Shown here in pieces: positions 36,496 through 45,015 of a DNA stretch of 64,000 bases. The notes beneath the pieces are model-generated. The model searched no databases and had not been told where the DNA came from. It was given only the letters and a program-made list of their open reading frames with translations. The position numbers and the translations under genes were made by a program. Source of the stretch: D2472 sp964275585 (GTDB taxonomy: Bacteria; Pseudomonadota; Gammaproteobacteria; Magnimaribacterales; D2472); contig CAXYCJ010000012.1 of the NCBI GenBank assembly GCA_964275585.1, positions 19,229 through 83,228 on the forward strand. The letters are read 5' to 3'. The first letter of the stretch is position 1. Each line of letters starts with the position of its first letter.

Positions 36496-37092
36496 ATGAT
36501 ACAAAAACCTAAGCAAAAAAGAAGTGAGAATAGAATTAATAAAATCTTAGACACTGCTGAGATCATTTTAAACGAAGAGCCTCTTACTGCCTTAACAATC
36601 GCGAAGATATCAACTGCTGCAGAGCTAAAGCGAACATCAACATATAAATTTTTTGAGACTTCTGAAGATATTAAGAATGCTCTCATTCAAAGGTATATCC
36701 AAAATTGCAATCAAGCCCTGATTCAAAACCTAGAAACTAATGCAAACTCTGATTATTCTAGCTGCCTTAAAAATTGCGTGATAGTTATTATTGACTTCTT
36801 TCAAGATAATCCAGGTGCTAAAAAGCTGATCTTAGAAAATACTGTTACCCCTCCTATCCCAAGCAAATATTTATATGTAATTGCAGATACTATGCTAAAG
36901 CACATTGAAAAATCTTTAGGTCTTCCAAGTATGTTCAATAAATCAGGAGTGTTCTTGGTGATTGCACAGATTATTTTTGCTATCTTATCTCTCAATACTA
37001 AAGAAAATGATGAGCTAACTGATGTTGGTTTAAATGAAGCTGTTCGTGCAACGAATGCATACCTCATTAGCTGTATTGCAACTCCTGCCTAG
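36496..37092 (+). CDS. TetR-family transcriptional regulator
   Basis: A 198-residue protein. The N-terminal helix-turn-helix is LTALTIAKISTAAELKRTSTYKFFETSEDIKNALIQR in register with TetR proteins (the YKFF segment is the recognition-helix end). The C-terminal ligand domain is not specific. It is not beside a target operon with the same direction, so its targets are unknown. It could bind palindromes such as that at 11488. Its stop shares CTAG with the convergent SnoaL-like gene. Confidence 0.85.
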   Translation: MIQKPKQKRSENRINKILDTAEIILNEEPLTALTIAKISTAAELKRTSTYKFFETSEDIKNALIQRYIQNCNQALIQNLETNANSDYSSCLKNCVIVIIDFFQDNPGAKKLILENTVTPPIPSKYLYVIADTMLKHIEKSLGLPSMFNKSGVFLVIAQIIFAILSLNTKENDELTDVGLNEAVRATNAYLISCIATPA

Positions 37093-37571
37093 CCCTTACC
37101 TGCAAAAATAACCTTAAGAAGGTTCTTTTCTATTTCAAGATTAAGCGATGAGCTTGCTTTAAAAGTAGTTTCTTTAATCAACCAACAATTATCTACCTTT
37201 TGATAAAGATCATGGTACTGGCCTTGAAGGGTGCTGATGGTTGAGTTGCTCGTATTGATGAGATTGTAAGTTAAGGACCAATGACCAGATGCACTGAATT
37301 GATCAATAATATTAATTATAGGATTATGAGCATGGTGAGATTCAAGCATATAATCATGGCAAGCAATTTCTTGAAAAACTTCTGCAAGGTCTCTGCTGTC
37401 TGTAAAAGAGCCCACTGGACCATAATCTATCATGCAGCCTGAGGTTACAAAAGTTGAGATAATTTTTGCTACATCCTTAGCATCGCAGGCATTAAGGTAG
37501 GTGTATTTTAAGGTTTGAATTGCTAAAGTATCTTCAAGCAATTGAATTCTATCTTCTAAGTTATCTGACAT
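37089..37571 (-). CDS. SnoaL-like/NTF2-fold protein
   Basis: A 160-residue protein starting DNLEDRIQLLEDTLAIQTLKY, the usual SnoaL-like N-terminal helix, followed by ACDAKDVAKIISTFVTSG and ESHHAHNPIINI. It resembles proteins annotated as nuclear-transport-factor-2-like in steroid and aromatic catabolism, and shares the fold of the protein at 23030. Function is unknown. Confidence 0.78.
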   Translation of the reverse strand: MSDNLEDRIQLLEDTLAIQTLKYTYLNACDAKDVAKIISTFVTSGCMIDYGPVGSFTDSRDLAEVFQEIACHDYMLESHHAHNPIINIIDQFSASGHWSLTYNLINTSNSTISTLQGQYHDLYQKVDNCWLIKETTFKASSSLNLEIEKNLLKVIFAGKG

Positions 37572-37675
37572 ATAAATATTATATTTTAAAAAAAAATCTA
37601 AAAGAAATTATTATTAATTACCTACTATAATACTAGGGTAACTCCTTAACTGTCGAACAGCAGATTTAAAATAAA

Positions 37676-38512
37676 ATGATTATTTCCTTTGATCAAAAAG
37701 AATATCAAAAACTTAATGATAAATCTTATCAACTTGAAAAGCGCAGATTACAAATTGAACTATTAAAACTTCAAGAAGATGTGATTAAAAACCAAAGGAA
37801 AATCTGCATTGTATTTGAGGGCAGAGATACTGCCGGGAAAAGCTCAGCATTTAAGTTTTTTGCTCAATACTTAATTCCCAAAAATTTCAAGTACGTAAAT
37901 CTTGGTATCCCTACAAAATGGGAGTCAACTCATTGGTTTCAGCGCTGGAAGAAAGTAATACCAAAAAAAGGAGAAATAGCCTTCTTAGATAGATCTTGGT
38001 ACACCAGAGCATTAACCGAGCCTGTAATGGGTTATTGCAATGAAAAACAATACAGGGATTTTATGAATCGCGTTCTACCTTGGGAGCAAGACCTCATCAA
38101 TGATGGCGTTGAAATTATTAAGTTTTACTTTTCATTATCTCAAGATCAGCAAAAAAGAAGAATGAAAGCACGCAAACAATCTGAACTTAAATACTGGAAG
38201 CTTTCGCCTAACGATGAACGCATCGTTACCAAATGGGATGCTTTTACTTTATATAAAGAGCAAATGTTTGCAAAAACATCAGAGAAATTTTCGCCTTGGA
38301 TTGCCATCAATGCAAATAATAAAATGATTGCCAGATTAACTGCCCTGCGATTCTTGTTAAACCAAACAGATTATGAAAATAAGAAATTGCTAAAGCCATT
38401 AACTTGGTCTAAAAAAATTAATAACTACAGGGTGTTGCTGGAAGAAGTTGAGTTTAATAATTTAGACTACGATCAATATATGATTTTAAGCAAGTACATG
38501 GATGATGAGTAA
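37676..38512 (+). CDS. ppk2: Polyphosphate kinase 2
   Basis: A 278-residue PPK2. Walker A is EGRDTAGKSS (about 48-57) and the Walker B/lid region is FLDRSWYTRA. The characteristic FKYVNLGIPTKWE and SPNDERIVTKWDAF are present. It moves phosphate between polyphosphate and nucleotides, favouring NTP formation in this family. TATAAT (37626-37631) upstream may be its -10 box. The Ppx/GppA gene begins immediately after its stop. Confidence 0.94.
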   Translation: MIISFDQKEYQKLNDKSYQLEKRRLQIELLKLQEDVIKNQRKICIVFEGRDTAGKSSAFKFFAQYLIPKNFKYVNLGIPTKWESTHWFQRWKKVIPKKGEIAFLDRSWYTRALTEPVMGYCNEKQYRDFMNRVLPWEQDLINDGVEIIKFYFSLSQDQQKRRMKARKQSELKYWKLSPNDERIVTKWDAFTLYKEQMFAKTSEKFSPWIAINANNKMIARLTALRFLLNQTDYENKKLLKPLTWSKKINNYRVLLEEVEFNNLDYDQYMILSKYMDDE

Positions 38513-39379
38513 ATGAAAATAGCATCTATTGACATAGGCACTAATGCAATTAAATCAAAGATTTTCAAAACCACTCCTACCTCCATAGAATTTATTCAGG
38601 GCATTAGATCTCCAATTAGACTGGGGAGTGAAGTTTTTCATCATGGCAAGCTCAGCCAACAAAAGTTAGACCAAGTGATAGAGACTATTAAAGAATATGA
38701 GGGTATTTTTAAAGAAAACTCTATTTCGCACTATGAAATAGTAGCCACTTCAGCATTTAGAGATACCTCGAATTCTGAGGATGCTAGAAGATATGTAGAA
38801 ACTGCAATTAATCATCCTTTAAAAATTATCTCTGGTCTTGAAGAAGCTAAGCTTATGCGATTTCACCCTAAGAGCAATACAGGCAATAGGAAATTATTTG
38901 TAGATCTAGGAGGGGGAAGCACAGAATTCTTTATCAGAAACGATCATGGGATAGAAATAAGATCATTTCAATTGGGGGCTGTAAGAAATATGTTAAAAAA
39001 GGATGAGCCTGAAGAATGGAAAAGAATGGAGGAATGGTTACATTCAATCAAACCAAAAAAAAAATTAATTGGCATAGGTGGGAATATTAGATCCCTCATT
39101 GAAGCAAGCACGAAAAAAGAATTAAAAATTAAGGAGTTTGAGAAAAAGATCGAGGAATTAAAAAAATTAAGAACTGAGGAAAAAATTTCTAAATTTAACT
39201 TTTCACCTGATCGCGCTGATGTAATAGACCATGCGCTTAAAATATTTCAGTTTATTGCAAAACATCTAAGGGTAGAAATTATTACTTCAACAAAATGGGG
39301 AATATCAGATTCAATTGCCGTTAAGCTATTCCATGAACTTTACTCAAACAAGATTAATATATTCAACAATAAGATCTAA
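38513..39379 (+). CDS. Exopolyphosphatase/guanosine pentaphosphatase (Ppx/GppA family), short form
   Basis: A 288-residue protein with the two ASKHA phosphate-binding motifs IDIGTNAIKSKIF and DLGGGSTEFFI and an ATSAFRD segment. It lacks the C-terminal HD-like domains of E. coli Ppx and GppA, so it matches the short Ppx form. It degrades polyphosphate or pppGpp. Its ATG follows the ppk2 stop without a gap. Its stop overlaps the stop of gspM. Confidence 0.92.
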   Translation: MKIASIDIGTNAIKSKIFKTTPTSIEFIQGIRSPIRLGSEVFHHGKLSQQKLDQVIETIKEYEGIFKENSISHYEIVATSAFRDTSNSEDARRYVETAINHPLKIISGLEEAKLMRFHPKSNTGNRKLFVDLGGGSTEFFIRNDHGIEIRSFQLGAVRNMLKKDEPEEWKRMEEWLHSIKPKKKLIGIGGNIRSLIEASTKKELKIKEFEKKIEELKKLRTEEKISKFNFSPDRADVIDHALKIFQFIAKHLRVEIITSTKWGISDSIAVKLFHELYSNKINIFNNKI

Positions 39380-39849
39380 TTATTAGTTAAAAAGATCTTA
39401 AAATTGTAGTTCCCTAGACCTGGTTCAATCAAAACAGAGGCAATTGATATCGATGGGTTAGAAATAACGCTTTGTAAAAAGCGTGTCACATTTTCAATTG
39501 ATGAGTCAGAGAAAAGAAGGATATTTTGACCATCTTCCTCAACCAGTCTGAAGGTTAATAAATTGTAGATCTTAGCTTCAGATAAAAGAAATTCATTAGA
39601 AGTTGTAAACTCATTTAATGTGTTTTGGGATTTAGAGTAAATAAGAAAGTTGTTTGCTTTATTATAAACATATTCAAAATCCTTTTTAACGGCTTCGAGA
39701 TTATCATTGCTTTGGTTGACTGTAACCGCTGACTGAAAAACATACGAGATCGAAAATGAAATGATAATTAATATGCCTACTATTTTAAGTAACAGTCTTT
39801 CTCTTGTTTGAAGCGAGGTCCAGAAGTTGAGTAATTTCTCAAGATTCAT
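39376..39849 (-). CDS. gspM: Type II secretion inner-membrane protein GspM
   Basis: A 157-residue bitopic protein. The start (LEKLLNFWTSLQTRERLLLK) and membrane helix (about 23-42) match GspM, with a periplasmic ferredoxin-like domain after it. GspM binds GspL and stabilises the platform. It is last in the gsp operon and overlaps gspL by 11 nt. Identity is low, and the call rests partly on position. Confidence 0.82.
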   Translation of the reverse strand: MNLEKLLNFWTSLQTRERLLLKIVGILIIISFSISYVFQSAVTVNQSNDNLEAVKKDFEYVYNKANNFLIYSKSQNTLNEFTTSNEFLLSEAKIYNLLTFRLVEEDGQNILLFSDSSIENVTRFLQSVISNPSISIASVLIEPGLGNYNFKIFLTNN

Positions 39850-41005
39850 AGCTCACCAATAATTTTCCGAACATAGCTTTATCTTTTTCAACCAATCCTG
39901 ATACTTCAAAAGTTAAAGGTTCTGACTGAAATAGCTGCTGCAATAATTCAAGCTTGTAAGTTGGGAGGCCTTCTAAAGAGATTGCAATTAAACCTGCCTG
40001 CAAATCAATTCTTATTTTTTTTACAGAATTATCATTTAATTGCTCCAAGTATTGAAGCATTCCTAGGTCCTGATTTGAAAAGGAATTTTGTCTTGGAATA
40101 TCTCTTGTTAAATCATCAATTTGTGCTCGCGCATTAACCAACCTGTTAAAATTTGGATTAAGTTGCTGAAAAATTTGAATGGTTTTTTCTTGATAGTCTT
40201 TGGCAGAAGAGTTAATTATTGAAGAAATAAGGAAAGGCATAACTAGCAGAAGTAATAAAGAAACGGAAATAGCCCAAGATTCTAGGGAGCTAATTTTAAA
40301 CTTAAATTTTAGATATTTTAGTGAAAGGCTTCTTTTAAAATAATTAGAGTTTTTAAAGCGATTTGTTTCTAAAAAATTAAGATGCAATGCTTTGAACTTG
40401 GTAACTTGAGAACCTGGCTGATCAAATTCTTTCAAAGTAATCGACTCGTCCTCTCTTAGAATCTTAAATGATTGAAGATCAAAATTATCTGCCTGTAATA
40501 TCTCTAAATAAGAAGAAAGAAACTTATGGGAACCGCTGAAACCAGTTAAGTCAGAGAATGAGCAAATAAATGAATCATGAGTAATATATAAAATATTAGT
40601 TTGATCATGCAATAAAAAATGTTCAGGAAAAATATAAATCTCTCCATCTAGCTCAGTTAATTGATCGGAAATTCGATTGAAGAGATGGGAATCAATCCAT
40701 GAGGCAAGATTTAATTCAGGATGATAAAAAAATTTTAAAGTGGAAATGTCACTTATCAGCTGGTCCTCAGACTCGCTCAAAATATTTGCTCTTAATACGT
40801 CTTTTTTTAGACCGTGAGAGTTCTCAAATTTTTTATAACCAAGTGCTGACGAGGGCAGCATGACATAAATATCACTACCAGGATTTATACTGTCATGTAT
40901 GTCATTGAGCTGCAAAGTGTTGATGCTGCTCTCAGAACCCTCTTCATAAGCATGGACATTAATTGATTCTAACTTTAAGTCATTGAATTGAATAAAATAA
41001 GTCAT
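39839..41005 (-). CDS. gspL: Type II secretion protein GspL
   Basis: A 388-residue protein. It has an N-terminal cytoplasmic actin-like domain (about 1-235, including VMLPSSALGYKKF) that binds GspE, one membrane helix (about 245-264) and a periplasmic ferredoxin-like domain. It is at the expected place between gspK and gspM. It connects the ATPase to the pseudopilus. Confidence 0.86.
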   Translation of the reverse strand: MTYFIQFNDLKLESINVHAYEEGSESSINTLQLNDIHDSINPGSDIYVMLPSSALGYKKFENSHGLKKDVLRANILSESEDQLISDISTLKFFYHPELNLASWIDSHLFNRISDQLTELDGEIYIFPEHFLLHDQTNILYITHDSFICSFSDLTGFSGSHKFLSSYLEILQADNFDLQSFKILREDESITLKEFDQPGSQVTKFKALHLNFLETNRFKNSNYFKRSLSLKYLKFKFKISSLESWAISVSLLLLLVMPFLISSIINSSAKDYQEKTIQIFQQLNPNFNRLVNARAQIDDLTRDIPRQNSFSNQDLGMLQYLEQLNDNSVKKIRIDLQAGLIAISLEGLPTYKLELLQQLFQSEPLTFEVSGLVEKDKAMFGKLLVSYES

Positions 41006-41011
41006 AGTGTA

Positions 41012-41995
41012 TTAATAATTAAAACTTCTATTTAAAACCCTTGCAGAATTTGAGATATCTAATATAACAAGACTTTCTAATTCATTGGAAAAACTTTCAT
41101 TATAAATTTGACCTTTAAGAATGAAGTTTTTTGAATTTGTGCTGAGTACTTGTAACGGAAAGTCTTTTGATTGTGTGATTTTGTTAACAAAAAAGTCTGT
41201 CGAATCATAGCCCTCCTTCGGGATATCTATAATCTGACTTTCGATAAACTCTAAATTCTCCTCATCAAAGAATGCAGCCATTAAAATTGTATGATTTGAA
41301 CTTAGTGTGTTCACATTAATCAGTTGATTGGTTCTTCCGGGAAGGACACAAAGATTTTGAGAAAAGCCTTCAAAATTCAACGTATCTACTACTGGAAAAT
41401 TTCTAAGCTCAGAGAGATCCAATAGTAACCTTTTAGGGGTAAATTGATTGATGGGGGACAGTGGTCCAGTGTAAAAGTAGTTTTCTGCACCAAAGTTCAA
41501 TGGTTGATTGTCAATATCAACCCAATCAATTAGTTGATCTAAAAATGATTCTATATCTGACTCCTGAAGACGCTTCAGTCTTAAGATTCTTTCTAACCAT
41601 TCGCGATTAGCTTGATGAACCTTCCTTCCATTTTTACTTTTTTTAAAAATACTATTTAAATTGAAGCAATTTGATCCATCACGAACCTTGATCTCAATCG
41701 TTGCCAGATCGTTGGTGTAAAAAAAACTATTATTTAGAATTGGGTTTCTGTGTGTTAATTTGTTTTGATATCCAATGATTTGCTTTTCAATAGATTTAAT
41801 TGCTTGAGCTTCGGAACTTAAGAGCATCTCATAGCTATGATTTTTAAAATCCAGATAAGCTTCTCTTTGAATTGAAACAAAAAATTTTTTACTTATTTGA
41901 ATGCTGATAATTGACATCATCATTACAACTAACAATGTGGAGATTAAAATAACCCCTGGCTTATTCATATGCATTGGGAAGGTTTGGTTTAACAA
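41012..41995 (-). CDS. gspK: Type II secretion minor pseudopilin GspK
   Basis: A 327-residue protein. The prepilin-type segment NKPGVILISTLLVVMMMS lacks the Glu5 of other pilins, which is normal for GspK. The large periplasmic domain contains WVDIDNQPL and INVNTLSSNHTILMA, typical of the GspK tip. With GspI and GspJ it caps the pseudopilus. It overlaps gspJ by 35 nt. Confidence 0.9.
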   Translation of the reverse strand: MLNQTFPMHMNKPGVILISTLLVVMMMSIISIQISKKFFVSIQREAYLDFKNHSYEMLLSSEAQAIKSIEKQIIGYQNKLTHRNPILNNSFFYTNDLATIEIKVRDGSNCFNLNSIFKKSKNGRKVHQANREWLERILRLKRLQESDIESFLDQLIDWVDIDNQPLNFGAENYFYTGPLSPINQFTPKRLLLDLSELRNFPVVDTLNFEGFSQNLCVLPGRTNQLINVNTLSSNHTILMAAFFDEENLEFIESQIIDIPKEGYDSTDFFVNKITQSKDFPLQVLSTNSKNFILKGQIYNESFSNELESLVILDISNSARVLNRSFNY

Positions 41996-42590
41996 TCCAG
42001 GTAAATGATTGGTTCTGATTATTTCTAATACTTACTTTAATTAGAGTTGGAATTTTTCTTACAGTTAAATCCCCTTGAGGCCAAAAATAATACCAATTAG
42101 CATTATCAGCAAATTCTAAATTAAAGTCTTTAATATTATTTAATAATACGGTTTCTATATATTCATTGGGGTTAGATGGTGCTGCAGCATAATATTGCCG
42201 CCTAAGAAAAGAGTTGTTCTCCAAAAGATATTGAACCCTTACTAAAGATTTTGATGTCTTGTATTTTGAAGCTGCTTTGGTCACAAAAGAAAAGCTATTG
42301 GCATTAACTCCGCCAATTAAAGTTCCACGCTCTGGCTCTCCCCTAAAATCCTTCAATGGGGTATTTACAGCATTAATAAAATCTTCTTGCAAAGTGTTGC
42401 TCAAAAGATTGAGCTGAAGTATTTCATGTGATTTTCTAAAAACAATCTCCTTTGATTGAATGGAAGATTGCAGAAAATTAAAAGTTATTACCGCTATAAC
42501 ACTCAAGATAACAATCGAGACAAGAACCTCTATTAAAGTAAACCCCCTGCTTGTTGAATTATTTCTTTTCAATGAAAGCCCTCGATTCAT
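41961..42590 (-). CDS. gspJ: Type II secretion minor pseudopilin GspJ
   Basis: A 209-residue prepilin with a 16-residue basic leader and the cleavage motif SRGFTLIEVLVSIVIL (cut after Gly, Glu5 present). The periplasmic part (RVQYLLENNSFLRRQYY) matches GspJ. It overlaps gspI by 32 nt. Confidence 0.9.
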   Translation of the reverse strand: MNRGLSLKRNNSTSRGFTLIEVLVSIVILSVIAVITFNFLQSSIQSKEIVFRKSHEILQLNLLSNTLQEDFINAVNTPLKDFRGEPERGTLIGGVNANSFSFVTKAASKYKTSKSLVRVQYLLENNSFLRRQYYAAAPSNPNEYIETVLLNNIKDFNLEFADNANWYYFWPQGDLTVRKIPTLIKVSIRNNQNQSFTWIVKPNLPNAYE

Positions 42591-42915
42591 ACAATATTAT
42601 TTTATTATCTAAACCTACAGAGATAACAATTTCATTAAATTCTGGTGAGCTAGAAGTTAAAATTTGAGACCAAAAAAATGTTTTTCCTCCAAAATCTGTT
42701 TGGCCAAATTTTTTAGAGGCGTCCATCATAGGCTCTAAAGTTTGAACTAAAGCCATTCTATTATTTGCAACTTGTCTTGCGAATGTCCTATTTTCAAGAT
42801 CGTAGACTGATAATGTCGTTGAGCTTATAAATTGAAAAATTGATGTGACAGCTATGCCCAAGATTAGCAGTGCGACACCAACTTCAAGGAGACTAAAGCC
42901 TTTTTGCGTAAACAT
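42559..42915 (-). CDS. gspI: Type II secretion minor pseudopilin GspI
   Basis: A 118-residue prepilin with MFTQKGFSLLEVGVALLILG (cleavage after Gly, Glu5 present). The conserved ENRTFARQVANNRMA matches GspI. It nucleates the tip complex with GspJ and GspK. Confidence 0.9.
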   Translation of the reverse strand: MFTQKGFSLLEVGVALLILGIAVTSIFQFISSTTLSVYDLENRTFARQVANNRMALVQTLEPMMDASKKFGQTDFGGKTFFWSQILTSSSPEFNEIVISVGLDNKIILYESRAFIEKK

Positions 42916-42917
42916 TA

Positions 42918-43400
42918 TTATTTATTAGTTGTCATGGACGCAAAATTATCTATAAGCAATGTTGTTTGCTGGTCAATACCATTAAACTTAATGGAGCCGC
43001 CTGATGATTGACCGGATGGGTAGAAAATTAAAAATGGAGTTTCTGCGTCCTCTTCCCACATAAAAGTGCGGCCATTAGCATCTTTGAACACGGTGTTACT
43101 TTGAATTAGTGGAAAATAGCTAGAGTCAAAATTTTGTGGATGCCATGTATTATTTTTAAGATAGTAGATTGACTGTGCCTTACTGCCAATAAACCATGCG
43201 ATCGTTTTTTTAGTTAGAGCGCTTTCCTCGGAGAGAAATTGTATAAATTCCCTGTATGACTCAACTTTATCTGAACTATATCTACCAAGAAAGGATGAAT
43301 TGGTAATAACGATGGTAGAAATTAAACCCATTAAAATCAACACGATTAAAAGTTCTAATAGAGTGAAGCCTTTATCCAGGGTTAATTTTCTGAAATCCAA
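42918..43400 (-). CDS. gspH: Type II secretion pseudopilin GspH
   Basis: A 160-residue prepilin. The leader MDFRKLTLDKG is followed by FTLLELLIVLILMGLIS. The remaining domain is divergent. The position between gspG and gspI identifies it as GspH, which links the tip to the GspG pilus. It overlaps gspG by 19 nt. Confidence 0.87.
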   Translation of the reverse strand: MDFRKLTLDKGFTLLELLIVLILMGLISTIVITNSSFLGRYSSDKVESYREFIQFLSEESALTKKTIAWFIGSKAQSIYYLKNNTWHPQNFDSSYFPLIQSNTVFKDANGRTFMWEEDAETPFLIFYPSGQSSGGSIKFNGIDQQTTLLIDNFASMTTNK

Positions 43401-43822
43401 TTACCTATATCAGCATTGTCTCCAACGCCGCCCTCAAGCCCATCAGCACCAAGACTGTAGACGTCATATTTTTTTGATTTTTGTCCAGGATGAATATATA
43501 TGTAGTCTCTTCCCCATGGGTCTTTTGGAGCCGAGCTAAGATAGCCATCTGTTGGGTAAAGGTAAGGTCTTTTTAATTCATTGTGAGGCATTACGAGTGC
43601 TCGCAGGCCCTGATCTGTTGTGGGATAGGATAATTCATTGAATTTATATAGTTCGAGTGCTTTTCCAACCTGAGAAATATCGGCTCTCATTTTTTCAAGA
43701 TTCGCTCTTTGTAAAAAAGGTGAGACATTAATAGCAACAATGGTCGCTAAGATTCCTAAAATGACAATAACTGCCATTAATTCAATTAATGTAAATCCAG
43801 GTTTATTTTTTTTCATATTCAT
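43382..43822 (-). CDS. gspG: Type II secretion major pseudopilin GspG
   Basis: A 146-residue prepilin with NKPGFTLIELMAVIVILGIL. The canonical C-terminal elements are YPTTDQGLRALV, APKDPWGRDYIY and the Ca2+-binding loop SLGADGLEGGVGDNADIGNW. It forms the pseudopilus that pushes substrates out. Confidence 0.96.
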   Translation of the reverse strand: MNMKKNKPGFTLIELMAVIVILGILATIVAINVSPFLQRANLEKMRADISQVGKALELYKFNELSYPTTDQGLRALVMPHNELKRPYLYPTDGYLSSAPKDPWGRDYIYIHPGQKSKKYDVYSLGADGLEGGVGDNADIGNWISEN

Positions 43823-45015
43823 CCTATGGCCATACTGTTCATTTGCATTATGGGTAATAAGATTGCCAAAACAATCAACAAAATAATACCCCCTCCAAAA
43901 ATTATAACCAAAGGTTCTAATAATGATAAAACGGTCGATCTCTTACTTTCAATCTCTCCTTTCATGTATTGGGTAACTTTTTCAAACATAAAAGTTAAAT
44001 TTCCAGATTTATAACCACTGGAGAGAAGTTGAACAAATAATGAGGGGAAAACATTGGCTTCTTTTAATGAAATTATAAAATCTTTACCTTCCACTAAGTC
44101 TCCTCTTGCAATTTCAATTGATTGAGCGATATATCTATTTCCAATAACAACCTGAGCTTGTTGCATCGCAATATCTAGATTTAATCCAGATCTCATCATT
44201 AGATGCATAACCCTTGAAAAACGTTCCACCTCTGCATTTAAAAGAAAAGTTCCAATTAAAGGGATTTGTAAAAATCTTTTGTGTATTGAAATAGCTGTTA
44301 CATTGCTTTGAATTAATTTTTTGTAATAAAAATAACTTCCAATAATCAAAAAGAAACTTCCTATTACAATTAGCCAAGCATAGTTCGAGATAACCATTAG
44401 CCCTGAAGTTAAAGCAGGAAGTGGAGTGCCGGATCTAATAAACTGATCAACCACTTGAGGCATTACAAATGTTAGCAGCGCAAAAACAACTCCGATAGAA
44501 AATACCATCAATATTATTGGGTATGTAAGTGCTGATATGACTTGCTGCCTTACCAAGGCAGATTCCTCTAAGTAATCTGCTAAGTTACTAAATGCAATGT
44601 GCAAATTTCCTGCTGCATCACCAGCCGCAACCAATGACCGATAAGTTTCATTGAAAATTGAACCATGGGATGACATTGCTTTCGCAATTCTAGAGCCTTG
44701 CAAGACCTCATCTCTTACTGAATGAAGTGCTGTAGATAAAGATTTATCTTCAACCTCTAAAGCAATTGATTTTAAAGTTTCGTCAATTGAGATGCCTGAA
44801 TCAAGAAGTGTGGCGATCTGACGGGTTGCAAATAATAATTGCTTATGTGAAACCCTGACTCTTAGAAGCTTACTATTCTTTGAAATTTTTAGCGAAAGTG
44901 GGGTAAGGTTTGTTGCCTTAATTTGGTGTCTTGCTACTCGTTCTGATTGTGCGCTTAAAATGCCACTAACTTTTTTTCCAGTTTCGTTAATAGCAGAGTA
45001 TTTATATGTTGGCAT
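43819..45015 (-). CDS. gspF: Type II secretion inner-membrane protein GspF
   Basis: A 398-residue polytopic platform protein with two copies of the T2SSF domain. The signatures are TYKYSAINETGKKVSG at the start and GSGT-like FVMPQVVDQF, followed by SLLEPLVIIFGGGIILLIVLAILLP, here noted as two parts: SLLEPLVIIFGG and VLAILLPIMQMN. It overlaps gspE by 14 nt and gspG by 4 nt. Confidence 0.95.
   Translation of the reverse strand: MPTYKYSAINETGKKVSGILSAQSERVARHQIKATNLTPLSLKISKNSKLLRVRVSHKQLLFATRQIATLLDSGISIDETLKSIALEVEDKSLSTALHSVRDEVLQGSRIAKAMSSHGSIFNETYRSLVAAGDAAGNLHIAFSNLADYLEESALVRQQVISALTYPIILMVFSIGVVFALLTFVMPQVVDQFIRSGTPLPALTSGLMVISNYAWLIVIGSFFLIIGSYFYYKKLIQSNVTAISIHKRFLQIPLIGTFLLNAEVERFSRVMHLMMRSGLNLDIAMQQAQVVIGNRYIAQSIEIARGDLVEGKDFIISLKEANVFPSLFVQLLSSGYKSGNLTFMFEKVTQYMKGEIESKRSTVLSLLEPLVIIFGGGIILLIVLAILLPIMQMNSMAIG

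Noticed and set aside
37650..37660. CTGT-CGA-ACAG upstream of ppk2 as a PhoB half-site or operator
   Set aside because: The arms are only 4 bp and there is no second direct repeat at 11-bp spacing.
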